Part shown: positions 22,961 through 34,018 of the stretch, in pieces
Numbering within the stretch: the first letter of the stretch is position 1
Layout of the letters: each line of letters opens with the position of its first letter
From: Przewalskia tangutica
Taxonomy: Eukaryota; Streptophyta; Magnoliopsida; Solanales; Solanaceae
NCBI GenBank assembly: GCA_029844215.1
Contig: CM056733.1
Span: 48,807,142-48,871,141 of the forward strand
Direction: 5' to 3'
Length of the DNA stretch: 64,000 nt
Made by a program: the position numbers and the translations under genes
Notes under the pieces: generated by a model
Seen by the model: the letters and a program-made list of their open reading frames with translations, nothing else
Told to the model about the DNA's origin: nothing
Database searches by the model: none

Positions 22961-24303
22961 TACCGTGGCGACATCGGTGAGGCCTCACGATCTGTCGGTG
23001 GACAAAGCATAAATGCGGTTCGAGGACCGCTAGAAGCTGGACTGCGCCACGACCTCTGCGCGACCTGCGATCTCTGCGTACCACGCCCTCGGCGAGTAGC
23101 TGTCGGGGATGAAGAAGCGACAGCAGACCAGTAGGTGGGCCCTACCCCACGCTTGCCCGTGGGGCAAACTCTCGCGAAATGACCCTGCTGGCCACAAGTA
23201 TGGCAAGTTCCCGTAGTAGCATAACAACTCCCAGAATGGAATCTACCGCAGCGCACCCGAGCAGGACCTCGAGCAGTTAGCACCCACCTGCTACCACAAA
23301 TCCAAGTCCTGGGGCCCGACACGCCCACCGCTCTGGGCATCTTGTAAATGATGTAGGAGTGCTCTGAGCCGGCTGTGGTGCAAATCTGGACTTCTGGCGA
23401 TCTTGCCACCACGAGAACCACCAAAAGAACCGGCCGTCTGGCCTTCTGCTGGCGATATCGGCTCTGCGGCGGTCTCTCGCTCGCGCATCTCAGAGCATGA
23501 GCTGCGTGCGGGTAATGTCCATACCGGTGAAGAGAAACACCGCACATGACTCGGCCATATAATCATCGAGCCCGGTGACGTAGCGGTGTACCCTATCCTC
23601 CATATCTGCTACAAAGGCTGGGACATATCGAGCCAAAGAATCAAACTCGACATTATACTCTCTCACTGTGCGTCCTCCCGCCTCGGTAACAAAAATCTGT
23701 CGAATCGCGCCTCGCCATCTGCGGAGGCAAGAAGTGTGTGAGAAAAGCCTCAAAACTCATCCCGTGCTGCTGGAGGTGCATGCTCTCCCGAAAGCTCCGT
23801 GAATCGAACCAATCGATTGCGGTATCACGCGGTAGATGAACCGAATGTCACGACTCGGTCTACGAAGCCTTGACCACCCGCGTAATCCTCTGCCCAGAAT
23901 CGGATGAACTCTGCGGATCATCCTCGGCCTCGACGTAAAACTCGGCGGGCTACAACTAAAAGTCCGTAGCCTCAAACTATCGCCTCTGGTGAGCAACGGG
24001 TGCTCTGGGTGGGCCGCGCTGGAATGGCCGCCTCAAACCTCTCCTCATATCGCCCACGACTTTGGCTAGTAACTGGGCCATCTCCTTGTACCCTAACTCC
24101 TGCCCGGTGAGGGGCGAGGCGTAAACCGTGGTCTCATCGGCCATTCTTTGTGGCCCTAAACTCTCTTTGGGGCGGCGTCGTAGAACTTCGCCGTCGAGGC
24201 ATTGCCTCGGGTAAAGGCCCGGGCTGAGCCTGGTGAACCTCTGTGTCATACTAGCGACTCCGCCGTGCCTTGCCTACGGGCGGGTTGCCTTACGTGGAGG
24301 CAT
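22961..24303 (-). pseudogene. gag of D
   Basis: The start codon is at 24303-24301 (MPPRKA context). GYKEMAQLLAKVV near 24060-24110, the capsid motif REYNVEFDSLARYVPAFVADMEDRVHRYVTG (positions about 23560-23670) and the knuckle CHTCGQQGHFARVC near 23160-23205 are visible. A second Cys-rich segment RCGRFHSGSC precedes the knuckle. After it the frame runs on towards protease, unlike the gag-only copies. At least four frame changes are present. Confidence 0.82.
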
Positions 24304-24487
24304 AAGCATTCTGAGAAAGGAATACGTTAGAGGTCCAACCTATAACACGGCTCTAAAGCACGATCTCGGAGTGAGAAGAATGAAACCAATCCTAAATATC
24401 CTATAGCCTCACGATTATTGGTGTGGTGCGCACACCGATAATCAAGACTCTACTAGATACGATGCAGACACTTTCAGAGGATTAAGC
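24304..24487 (-). other. leader of D between primer site and gag
   Basis: A 184-bp untranslated leader on the minus strand, similar to the leaders of F, G and C. I see no gene in it. Confidence 0.6.
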
Positions 24488-24498
24488 GCTCGATACCA
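24488..24498 (-). promoter_or_regulatory. primer binding site of D (tRNA-Met type)
   Basis: The minus strand reads TGGTATCGAGC, which is TGGTATCAGAGC of copies B and C with one base of CAG missing. It lies four bases from the 5' LTR and would pair with the 3' end of initiator tRNA-Met. Confidence 0.8.
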
Positions 24499-24502
24499 CT
24501 TT

Positions 24503-26831
24503 TGTCACGACGTTCGGGGCCGTGGTCGTGCCTTACCGGGCACCCAAGTAGTCATACATCGTGAGAACAATCGGAATATAAAACAAGACATCTGACGTGA
24601 TATAACTAGAACATTTTATCGAAGAAAAGGTTGCCTTTCGCATATATACATAAACCAAGTTTTGCGATTACATCCCAGTATGCAGCGGGACTCTGAGACC
24701 TCTAAGAAAATAACAACTATGGCGGGACGGGGCCCATACATACCTGGCTGTACAACCTATCTCTGACAGGGAGATCATACCCAAAAGTAGAGCCTCGGAG
24801 AGAGTGGAGCTCACGACACCAACGTAGAGATCCTAAGGATGTGGATCTAGTACTGCTTCCCTCTAGAACTGCGGCATGAGCGGCCCGAAGGAGGTCGATA
24901 CCAGTACCAAGTATGTGAAACTATAAAGTACTTTAAATGAAATCAAAGTATTCAAAACCTTTTCACAAATACATTCGATTCAATTGCACATAGTGCCACA
25001 TCACAACAATAACGATAATAGGAAAGCGTGCAGTCTAGTCTAGGCGCGAATGATCGAAGCAAGGCCAACCGCCCATAGTATCATTCTGCGTGCCTAGTCC
25101 TGGACTTCCGTAGTCGCATAGGTCACACGGACGCGTGAGGTATTCCCCGCGTCGGGGGTAGCTAGCCGGTACCCTCACGGACTTCCGGTCGCATAGCCTC
25201 AAAGACCGCATAGTCCCATGGACGCGCATAGGGCATCCCCGCGTCGGGCTAAGCACCGGAATGATCAATCACGAGCATACCGCGACTCGCGTAGTCTTAT
25301 AGACCGCGTAGCCGTATAGACCGCGTCGAGGGTGGCAAGCCCTCGGTATACTAAGTCGAGGGTAGGTGATACAATAGCGATCAAGCGGACTTAGGTTAGC
25401 AACGTAAGCAAGAATGACCCCTTTCACAACATTACAAGACAATTAACACATGCGGTATCATAGTATGTCTACCTATCAACCAATCTTACTACACTTAATG
25501 AAATCAATACAAGGCTTTTATAAACAAACAAGCAATGGTTCCTTTTATCATTCTTAAGTTGTTATACCTACTTCCCATAAAGCTAGTATAACTCTTAAGC
25601 TTTTGTTTAAAACCAAATATTACTCTTACATTAGAAATGATTCATTATTCCTTTGACATACTTCAAGGTTCTTATTATTCGGGCTTAAGTCAAAAGACAT
25701 TGCCGATCATCATGTGTCGTCTCCGTACTATATATACTTAACATATCATGCTCGAGGGTAAAGGAAGAATCACATACCTTCCGTGAAATCCACCGCCAAG
25801 TCGAGTATGTCGCGCGGAAGAATCGACTATAATAGTCACAGACAACTATCAAAGTCTAGACTATTACGCAGTCATTCTAAGCAGAGGTCCCCAATTACGG
25901 AAAGTCGGGCGCACAACCCTACCGGTGAGCTATATAAGTCTCAGTGAAAGCAGTCTATGTAAATGCTGATTCGTATATTCTTCTTTTATACCCTTCTAAG
26001 GTGTTACGGCTCAATTCTATTCTTAACAAACCTTCTAAGTATTTATACTTATTTCAATACTTCTACGATGCATTCTCTAATTACAAAAGAGGGTTAGGAT
26101 TATTTACCTCGATAAGCCCAATAATATCCAAGTAAAAAGTCGATCTGGCGAGGTTTAGCTCAATCCAAAGCTCAAGGTGCTCGAGAATCCTTAGAAGTTT
26201 CTCACAACTTCTACTAAGTACTAAGGGATTTGGGCTAGGTTAAATTGGGCATTATAACAATACTAGAAGGCAACTTTTCTACCAAGGGAGGGGGTAGGTT
26301 TCGGCTAAGCTTCTCGAGGGAGGTGTGTTTGGGCGAAACAACAAGAGGAAGAGGAGGGTTTTGAGACTTAGATAGATTGCTCAATTTAGGATGAAATAAC
26401 TCTTCAACAAGGGGGGTATTTATAGGTCAAGACATGGCCAACCAATGGCCAAGATTATGCCAAGTGCAAGGCAAGTGTAGGGTGAGGATTTAGGCAAGTG
26501 TCCTTGGCCAACTTGCACACAAAATATCTAGCCAACTTTATGACAAGGCTTGGCATTCCAATCGGCCCTAATGCCGTGATACATCCACCAATGAGAGGGT
26601 GGAAAGTGTTGCCCTCTCATTGGTCCAAAGTGTTACGTCTCTCGGAAAAATCCGCAAAAATAAGAAATGACATAGTCGGAATTTATCCAATGAAAGCTGT
26701 GGAAACGTTTCGTCGGAAAACTATTCGTTTTGTGAGTTGTGCCCAATAATTTTCGTCCAAGCCTAACTTTCAAGGCTAACCTTTTGTACGTATTCCCTTA
26801 CGTACATACTCTGGAAATACGGGGTATAACA
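24503..26831 (-). repeat. 5' LTR of element D
   Basis: It runs from TGTCACGACG to GGGGTATAACA, 2329 bp. Compared with the left LTR it lacks many single bases in CCG, CAG and CTG triplets in its first 900 bp, while the rest is nearly identical. The low divergence elsewhere indicates a fairly recent insertion. Confidence 0.92.
26417..26424 (-). promoter_or_regulatory. TATA box, 5' LTR of D
   Basis: TATAAATA on the minus strand; it is in the 5' LTR and so would drive transcription of the whole element. Confidence 0.68.
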
Positions 26832-26836
26832 AGTTT

Positions 26837-28393
26837 CTAATGAAAGTCCTAAGTAAATAGGGGTGTGGAAAGGTGTTGAAACGACTCACATTTTACCCTC
26901 GTTATTGTTGGATTACGGACTATTTTTATGGGCTGATTTGTGGACTGTTTTGTATAACTGTGGGGCGGAATTTTACACGTCCTATTAGGCGTGTAATCCC
27001 CTTTGTATTTCTGAATTGTTGGGCCTTAAATGTGGCGTTTGGTTAAGAGGTATGTATGTTGATTTACTCTATGTAAAAGTTATGTCTAAGTTATCCTAAG
27101 TTCTTACCAAGTCTTATGGGGGATGTTGGTAAGAGTCGTTAGGAAGTATTTGGAGTCGAGTGGACTTTGCTAATTTACTGCGAATGAGAATAAGTATCGA
27201 ACAAGCCATTGCATCGTTAATAAAAGAAAATGTATCGACAATCAATTATATTAAAATGAGTAGAATTCTCCATCTGCATAGAAACTAAGATAAGACAAAA
27301 TTGTATTACATTTTCTAGATCATGGCTGCTTTAATAAGATCGTTATAAACAAGTATAACCTATTCACAACGCATAAAAGTATATGTTACTTAATTTAAAG
27401 AGTTTACGTTATGAAGTTTTAAGACTATGAACCTTGAATTTTTAAAAGGTTAAGAGACTTTATTATTCTAAAGTTAAGAGACTTGAAGTATTTTGAAAGT
27501 TATGTAACTTGATTTGAAAGTATAAGTCTCTTGGTTATAAAAAGAATGAATTTGTCTAAGACATAAAGAGTTATAACGGCTTTATGGGAAGTTAGTTATG
27601 ACGACTTTATGAAAGGTTAAAGATGACTTAGTTTCTAAAGCATAAAGTTAGTATAAAGGCTTTATGGGAAGTTGGTTATAACAACTTTATGGAAGGTTAA
27701 AAAAATGGTTTTCTCTAGTAATGTAAACAAAGAAATGACTTGAAATAAAGAACGACAATTTGATTTAAAGGTATCAATTGCTTAAAGTTTTAAAGTAAGG
27801 GTCACTTGATTTAGAAGCCTAGAAATGTATTTCTAAAAAAAATGTAGTGACTTGTTTGAAATGTAGACATGCCTTGATACTACGGGTGTTAGTATCTTGG
27901 GGTTTTATATGAAAAGGAGTCTTCTGAAAAGAATGGAAGTACGTAGTACTTTTGGTTAAATTCCCGGATTGTTATGTGATATGAAAGTCTAAAGATTTTA
28001 TGAACTTGCCTATGCTTGCTTGTGATAGCCCTTGAGTGCAAGTATTATATGTTTACGCTGTCGTGACTCTCAGTTGGAGGGCCGGCCGTCTTGTTGTAAA
28101 TTTATTTGGACGTACCGGCAGTGATGGAGGATTCCACGGGTATGCTTCCATTGTGATTGATCCTTGGACATGCTTATACGATGAGAGATTCTGGGGCATG
28201 TAACCAGTATGCGGGTTAAATTCCCGGATGCTATTATTACCCCATGTCCATGCTTATACGATGAGGGATTCCGGGGCATGCGACCATGTTATATACGATT
28301 ATTACTCCATGGACTAGCTCCCCATGAAGACATGTACCCGAGATGAGGGATTCCACGGGCATGTTATATACGATTATTACCCCATGGATTAGC
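26837..28393 (+). repeat. LTR5, right part
   Basis: The sequence resumes after the AGTTT duplication and continues LTR5. It holds the 165-bp module (27180-27342), two copies of the CATAAAG/GTTATAAC palindrome (27562-27611, 27641-27691) and an imperfect tandem segment around 28110-28390 with GATGAGGGATTCC and CGATTATTACCCCATGGA blocks. It is cut at 28393 by element B, directly after TTAGC. Confidence 0.8.
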
Positions 28394-28921
28394 TGTTACA
28401 CCCCGTAGTTCCAGGGTATGTATGTGAGGACGTATATACGAGAATACGACAATAATATTGGAAATGAAGAAAGATGTGATTTTTTTCGACGGAAAAGTTT
28501 CCGGATTTTGTGAAGGAAAAAGGTTCGTTAATGGGAATTGGATTCCCAGATTTGGTATTTGGACTTCCTGGATTATATTAGAATTATGGAATTTTATTTC
28601 CGGATTTGGTCATGTGGGACCCACGGGGAAAAATTACGGTTTTGTGGGGCCCACTTTGTTTTCGAGATTTTTGGCATTACGGATATTTTCGGAAGATGAA
28701 ATATTTTGGACGAGTAGGGGGGCGACACGTGTCACCCCCATGTGGCCACCTTGGCCGAAATGTGTGGGACAAGTGGCTGACAACGTCCTTGGCCGAAATG
28801 GCCTTACAAGTGGCAAGCCACTTGTCTTCTTCTTTGTGTAGACATGTGGTGGGTGGGACCCACACACACTTGTCCCCCAATCTCACCACACACTTGCTCT
28901 CATCCTAGCCTTTGATTTCTC

Positions 28922-28929
28922 TATAAATA
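28922..28929 (+). promoter_or_regulatory. TATA box, 5' LTR of B
   Basis: TATAAATA lies 529 bp into the LTR, followed by a C-run leader near 29018-29036. It would drive transcription of copy B. Confidence 0.68.
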
Positions 28930-30335
28930 CACCGTTGATGCAAGACTTTATTCATCCCACACTTAAAGATTTCCAAGCCAAAAATATACTCTCTCCCTTT
29001 AGTTGCTCTCGTCCACCCCCCCCCCCCTCCCCTCCACTTGTGTAGAAAATACTTCAATTGTTGTTGTATAATCCCAAATACGTTAGCCTAGTATCCCTAG
29101 TAGAATTCTAAAGTAATCCCAACATAAGAGCCCGGAAATACTTCTTTATTCCTTTAGTCGCAAAAATGAAACCCTAGGAAAATCTTCATAGCTTGGTTGA
29201 AGTGTTAAGAGAAGTTGTTTAGAAACTTCTAAGGGTTGCTTGTAGCGGATTGGAGTGCAAGGAATAGGAGCTAAACGTTGCTCAGGATCGACTTATAAAT
29301 CTTGGATAATTTTGGGCTTATCGAGGTAATGATCTATGTCCTCCTATTGTAATTGGAGATTACATATTGTAGTAGTTTATAATTGCATATAAGATTTATG
29401 GAAGGATGATTAAAAAGAATTGAACTGTATTTACATTGTTTGTATTCTGATGGACTTGTAGTATTATTGTGGGGCAGAATTGTACACGTCCGGTTAGACG
29501 TATAATCCCCTTAGAGTTGTTGGCTTGGTAGCGGGCCTTGATATAGGAGGATATTGACATGGTTACGGGGAGTTCTTGCCCAATTTTAGTAGAATAAAGG
29601 GCGTATACTTAGAATATGCTCTGAAGAGAACTAGAAGTTGATAGTTATGTTGTGGTTATTATAGGTGGATTGTCTCACGGCATACTCGACTTGGCTTGTG
29701 GATTAAGCCGAAGAGGTATGTGATTTCTTCCTATACTCTTGAGCATGATTGTTGTGAACTATATAGTACGGTAGACGTACGTGTGTGAAATAAATTTGGT
29801 TTATTTAAAACATAAATTGTTATAATAGCTTTATGGGAAGTTAGTTATAACGACTTTATGAAGATAAAATAGAGACTTGATTTTGAAAGATACGAGACTT
29901 TACTTATAAACGGCTTGATTTCGGAAAAGGAGAAGTAACTTGATTTAAGTATGGGTTACTTGTTTTGAAAAGAGTAAGTTACGGGGTTTTAAAAGTATAC
30001 TTGATGTTATCTTAAAGCGTAAAGCACTTGGTTTAAAAATATAGAGTACTTGATTTTAAAAGCCTTGTAAAGATTTTACGAAGGTGTAGTAATTTGGTTT
30101 GAAAAAGCGTGTTTTGATACTACGAGTGATAGTATCGTGTGGCTTTTGCGTAAAAAGAGGTCTTTTTGAAAGAATGAAAGCAAGTAGTATTTTGGGGTTG
30201 AAACCCGGATTGTTGACATAAAATGAAAGTACGTTGAACTTGCCTATGTTTGTTGTGATAGCTTTGTTGTGCAAGTGTTGTATTTCTATGCTATCGCGTC
30301 TCTCGATGGAGGGCCGGTTATCTGATTGATTGCTC

Positions 30336-30525
30336 GGACATACTGACACGTTGGATGGTCCACGGGTATGCGTCCACTTTGATTATTATCTTGTTGTTTC
30401 TTTTGGACATACTGACACGTTGGGTGGCCCACGGGTATGCGTCCACTTTGAGTATTATCTTGTTATTTCCTTGGGACATACTGACACGTTGGATGGTCCA
30501 CGGGTATGCGTCCACTAGGATGGTT
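30336..30525. repeat. 69-bp tandem repeat, three units
   Basis: Units start at 30336, 30405 and 30474 with GGACATACTGACACGTTGG. The 3' LTR has only two units (35960, 36029), a change after insertion or a repeat-collapse difference. Confidence 0.92.
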
Positions 30526-31615
30526 CCATGGCCATGTTTATACCGAGGTAAGATGCCGGGGCATGCGGTCATTATGAGTGGTTAAATTCTCGGGTTATGT
30601 TATTAGTCCATGGACCGCTAATCCATGAAGCTTGCCGCGGTGACGAGCGATCACGGGCTTGATTTGTACATGTGGTTACAGGCACACTTTAGATACTTGT
30701 CATGGTCATTTCTCGTGTATCGGCAGGCTCTGGTAGATAGCTTAAGATACTTTCCTCGGTCATATCTCGTGAGACGGTAGGCTCTGGTACGTTAGCTTAA
30801 GATACTTGCCTCGGCTAGTTGCGTGGCTAGTTTTTGGATCTGGTAGTTGGCTTCCGTACTTGGCTTGTGTAGTTTTATGACTAGCTTTCGGATCTGGTAG
30901 TTGGCTATTCTACTTGGCCCGATCGGTTTGATGACGCAGGCAGGATCTAGTGTTCAGGTGCATATATGGGTGTTGTTTTACGTCATGTACTGCCGGCAGT
31001 GAGGAAGGAGTTCCACGGGCATGATTGATATTGTGGGCGTGAGACCCATAGTTATGTGTGAGTGATGATTTTGAGGACATGCGTCCCTTACTTGCCTGCT
31101 TGTTTACTTATTGCGAAATGGTTTTATAAAATGATGAAATGTGATTTCATTCTGATATTTTGATTTCACATACTTGGTACTGTTGTCTATCGACCTCCTT
31201 TGAAATTTGCGTTCATCTTTGCATGTAGATGTACACCAGTTGTTGATCCTCGCTCATAGGATCGCAGTTCAGCGTTTGGGAAGCTCCGTTTCTCCGGAGG
31301 CTTATCTTTGGTATGATTCCCTGAGATTGTAGGTTCTTGTACATTCAGGGGTATGGCGGGGCCCTGTCCCGTCATTGTTGTTATAAAACTCTTAGAGGTG
31401 CAGTAATCTTGTTGTGGCGGGGTTTGTAAAGGATGTAACTGTTCAAGTTTTTAATTTATATACAGAAAGGTGACCGTTTTGGTTAGCCTGTTTTCTTATG
31501 TTATATGTTGTTTCCTGTTTAAGTTTTTATTTCCGCTGATTTTCTCTGATGTTGTATCACTAGGGTGCCCGGGGTAAAGCACCAGTCGCGGGCCCGATGT
31601 CGGGTCGTGACAAAT

Positions 31616-31627
31616 TGGTATCAGAGC
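31616..31627 (+). promoter_or_regulatory. primer binding site of B (tRNA-Met type)
   Basis: TGGTATCAGAGC lies three bases after the LTR end, an exact match to the complement of the initiator tRNA-Met 3' end. Confidence 0.92.
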
Positions 31628-31817
31628 AGTTAGTCCTCGGAAAGTGTCTACAGATCGTATCTAGTAGAGTCTTGATTATCGGCGTGTTGTGCACCACACC
31701 TATATTCAGGAGGCTGCAGGATATTTAGGATTGGTTTCCATTCTTCTCATTCTGAGATAGTGCCTTAGATATATGTTATGAGTTGGACTCCCTCTGACGT
31801 ATTCTTTTGTACCAGTT
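31628..31817 (+). other. leader of copy B
   Basis: A 190-bp untranslated leader between primer site and gag start. It is homologous to the leaders of C, D, F and G. No gene seen. Confidence 0.6.
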
Positions 31818-33049
31818 ATGCCTCTGCGAAGGCCGGGGCGGAAGGGCAAGGTAGCGAGAGGAGGCTGCGAGTAGAACACGAGAGAATGCGAGCGCGAGCG
31901 GTCATTACGAGATAGTGCTTGAGACGACGAGTTTTGCGGCGTCGCCCGGCCCAACGAGTTTAGAGCGGCGGTAGTTATTGAGGCCACGATACGAGACTTG
32001 ATCCCACGGCGAGCGAGAGGATATGGGTTACAAGGAGATGGCCCAGTTACTAGCTAGGATTGTGGCGAGGAATGAGGATAGACGTGAGGCAGCGGTTCCG
32101 GTTGTACCCGTATTTCACCCTAGATCTGATAGTTTGAGACTTCGGGACTTTTTGAGTTGCAGTCCACCAGAGTTCTATGGGTCGAGGACTGAGGATGATC
32201 CTCAGGAGTTTATCCGACAGCTGTAGTGGATCATGAGAGTGATCAAAGCCTTGGAGACAGAGTCGGTGGTATTGGATGCACATCGGCTGCGTGATACGAC
32301 AGTCGACTGGTTTGATTCATGGGAACTATCCCGGGGGGAGCATGCGCTTCCAGCTATTTGGGATGAGTTCTCAGAGGCGTTTCTTAACCATTTCTTGCCT
32401 CCGCAGATGAGGAGGGCTCGAGCTGATAGATTTTTGATGTTGGCGAGCAGGCGGGCGGTTGGGAGTACAATGTAGAGTTTGACTCATTGGCTCAGTACAT
32501 CCCCGCTTTAGTGGCAGACATGGAGGACAGAGTGCACCGCTATGTCACAGGGCTCGATGATTAGTTAGCAGAGAGTTGCTCGGGAGTAGCTCTTGATAGG
32601 GCATGGACATTGCCGCATGCAGCTTATGCACAGGTGTGAGAGCGGAGAGGCGGATTGACGATACCGAAGAAGGCGGGATAGCGAGGTCCTTTGGTAACTT
32701 TCGAGGCGGACCGCCTCGGCGTGAAATAGTTATGCGCCTCCGCCCGATGCTGAGTGGTCCTCTGATGCTTGGGCATCGGGGTATTGAAGCGGTCGGGGCT
32801 CGAGGTTGAGTTTCGGGAGAGTAGGGTGTTGGCGGATGAAGCCACCGACCTCGGTGTGGCGATGTGGTAAACCCGTGCGAGGAGTGTCACGGTATTCAGA
32901 GGGCTTGTTTTACATGCGGCCAGCAGAGCCATTTTGCGAGAAATTATCCAACCAGAGATAGCGCGGATGTAGGGACTCGGCCTTCGGGATCAGTGGCGGG
33001 TTCATCGCCTTCTATAGCTATGCGCCCAACAGGGCAGGATTATGCTTAG
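31818..33049 (+). pseudogene. gag of copy B
   Basis: The start ATG is at 31818. Recognisable motifs are GYKEMAQLLARIVARNEDRR, FHPRSDSLRLRDFLSCSPPE, DPQEFIRQL, EFSEAFLNHFLPPQMRRA and the knuckle CFTCGQQSHFARN near 32905-32945, where the last Cys of CX2CX4HX4C reads Tyr (NYPT). Damage includes an early stop near 31875, TAG replacing CAG after FIRQL at 32224, and frameshifts around 32455-32860. The frame ends with TAG at 33047, with no pol frame following. Confidence 0.85.
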
Positions 33050-33982
33050 AGTGACAAAGGGGAAAGTGAAGCAGTAATTACAGGTACATTCCTAACCCTC
33101 TAGAGATTAGTATGCGTAATATGATAATTTTATGTTAAGTGTATGTTCAGATAGCATTATGTAAATTGTGATTTAGAGAACTTGGTTAGTTGGGAAGGTA
33201 AGTGTGGAGACAGGGGAATTGTGAACCTTAGAATATTACACGTTGAGACCTTAGATGTAAGGCCGTCTTGAGTAAAGGATTTTGTGGGTGATCTTTGTCG
33301 GAGTGCATTATATTCATAGGGTGTATTAGTATGATAATTCCATGAGTAGTGTGAGATAGAAGTGGTAGCTTTCATGATGTGAATTAGTAAGATTATTCCG
33401 GATCAGGGAACGAGAGAGTTTGGTGCGATAAATGGGTCGGGTTGAGGCGGTTAGGGTCAACCGCGCCCGAAATGAAGTAAGGTAAATTTGTGGTGGTCCC
33501 GCTATGTGATAGGGTCACGAGGGTGCTAGGCCCAAAGTCTAGGTAGCCATCGTATGAGTTCGTAGACGCGTTCGACCAGAAGCAGGTCGTGAAGGCCGGG
33601 AATGGACTTAAGGGGAAGTTGAAACTAGTAATGACCAAGTTTGGAGGTAGTAACTCCAAGGTTGTGGAAATTGAAGCGATGGCGAAGTGTGGGCGTGTAC
33701 TATAGAGAGTTCGGGTGTACGAGAAGGGTACGACGAGTAAGAAAAGAAGCGAGCATGTGTTATGAGAACGGAAGTGATCATTTCTTTTGTGAAGTGAAGA
33801 TGCAAAGGGAGTATCCTTTAGACCATGGGTGGGAGCTTTTTGTGATGTTAGAGGTGATTCCTCGTTGGCTTGGATTTGAGTTTTGCGCGCAAGTTAGATT
33901 CTGGCCATTGGTGGCATGATCGGTTTTGTAAGTGTGGTAGTGAAGACTATACCGGCGCAAGCATGTTTGGAGACTTAGAAGG
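33050..33982 (+). other. non-pol spacer of copy B
   Basis: About 930 bp with no pol motif. Codons after the gag stop (SDKGESEA) stay in frame and are shared with A and C. A short frame at 33641-33919 includes VMLEVIPRWLGFEF (33842-33877), also seen in A and C. Blocks near 33470-33610 match copy A. Function unknown. Confidence 0.6.
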
Positions 33983-34018
33983 AACATTCGGGACGAATGT
34001 TTCTAAGGGGGGAAGAAT
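33983..34018 (+). promoter_or_regulatory. hairpin and polypurine tract of B
   Basis: AACATTCG-GGA-CGAATGTT (33983-34001) is a perfect hairpin, followed by AAGGGGGGAAGAA and the 3' LTR at 34019. The tract primes plus-strand DNA synthesis. Confidence 0.88.

Larger units (their letters stand above)
17238..26831 (-). mobile_element. complete gag-pol Ty3/Gypsy element D
   Basis: Both LTRs, primer site, gag, protease, reverse transcriptase, RNase H, integrase, chromodomain-like end and purine tract are present in that order on the minus strand, over 9594 bp. Target duplications AGTTT (17233-17237 and 26832-26836) flank it. It sits inside LTR5. Genes are broken by many short deletions, mostly within CAG, CTG and CCG triplets, so the element is defective as written. 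Confidence 0.93.
28394..31612 (+). repeat. 5' LTR of copy B, 3219 bp
   Basis: It starts TGTTACACCCCGTAGTTCC and ends GGGTCGTGACA next to the primer site. It contains a TATA box, the palindrome at 29811-29860, a 69-bp minisatellite, a degenerate repeat with GATCTGGTAGTTGGCT near 30720-30930 and the MATGGCGGG-type palindrome at 31353-31375. Sequence matches the 3' copy closely, so insertion was recent. Confidence 0.92.

Noticed and set aside
28458..28841. 127-residue open frame in the U3 of both LTRs of B (also 34082-34465)
   Set aside because: It lies upstream of the TATA box and is the same in both LTRs only because LTRs are copies. Related LTRs (A, LTR5) do not keep the frame, and there is no recognisable domain.
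31616..31627. tRNA gene
   Set aside because: Only 12 bases match the complement of a tRNA 3' end; this is a primer binding site.
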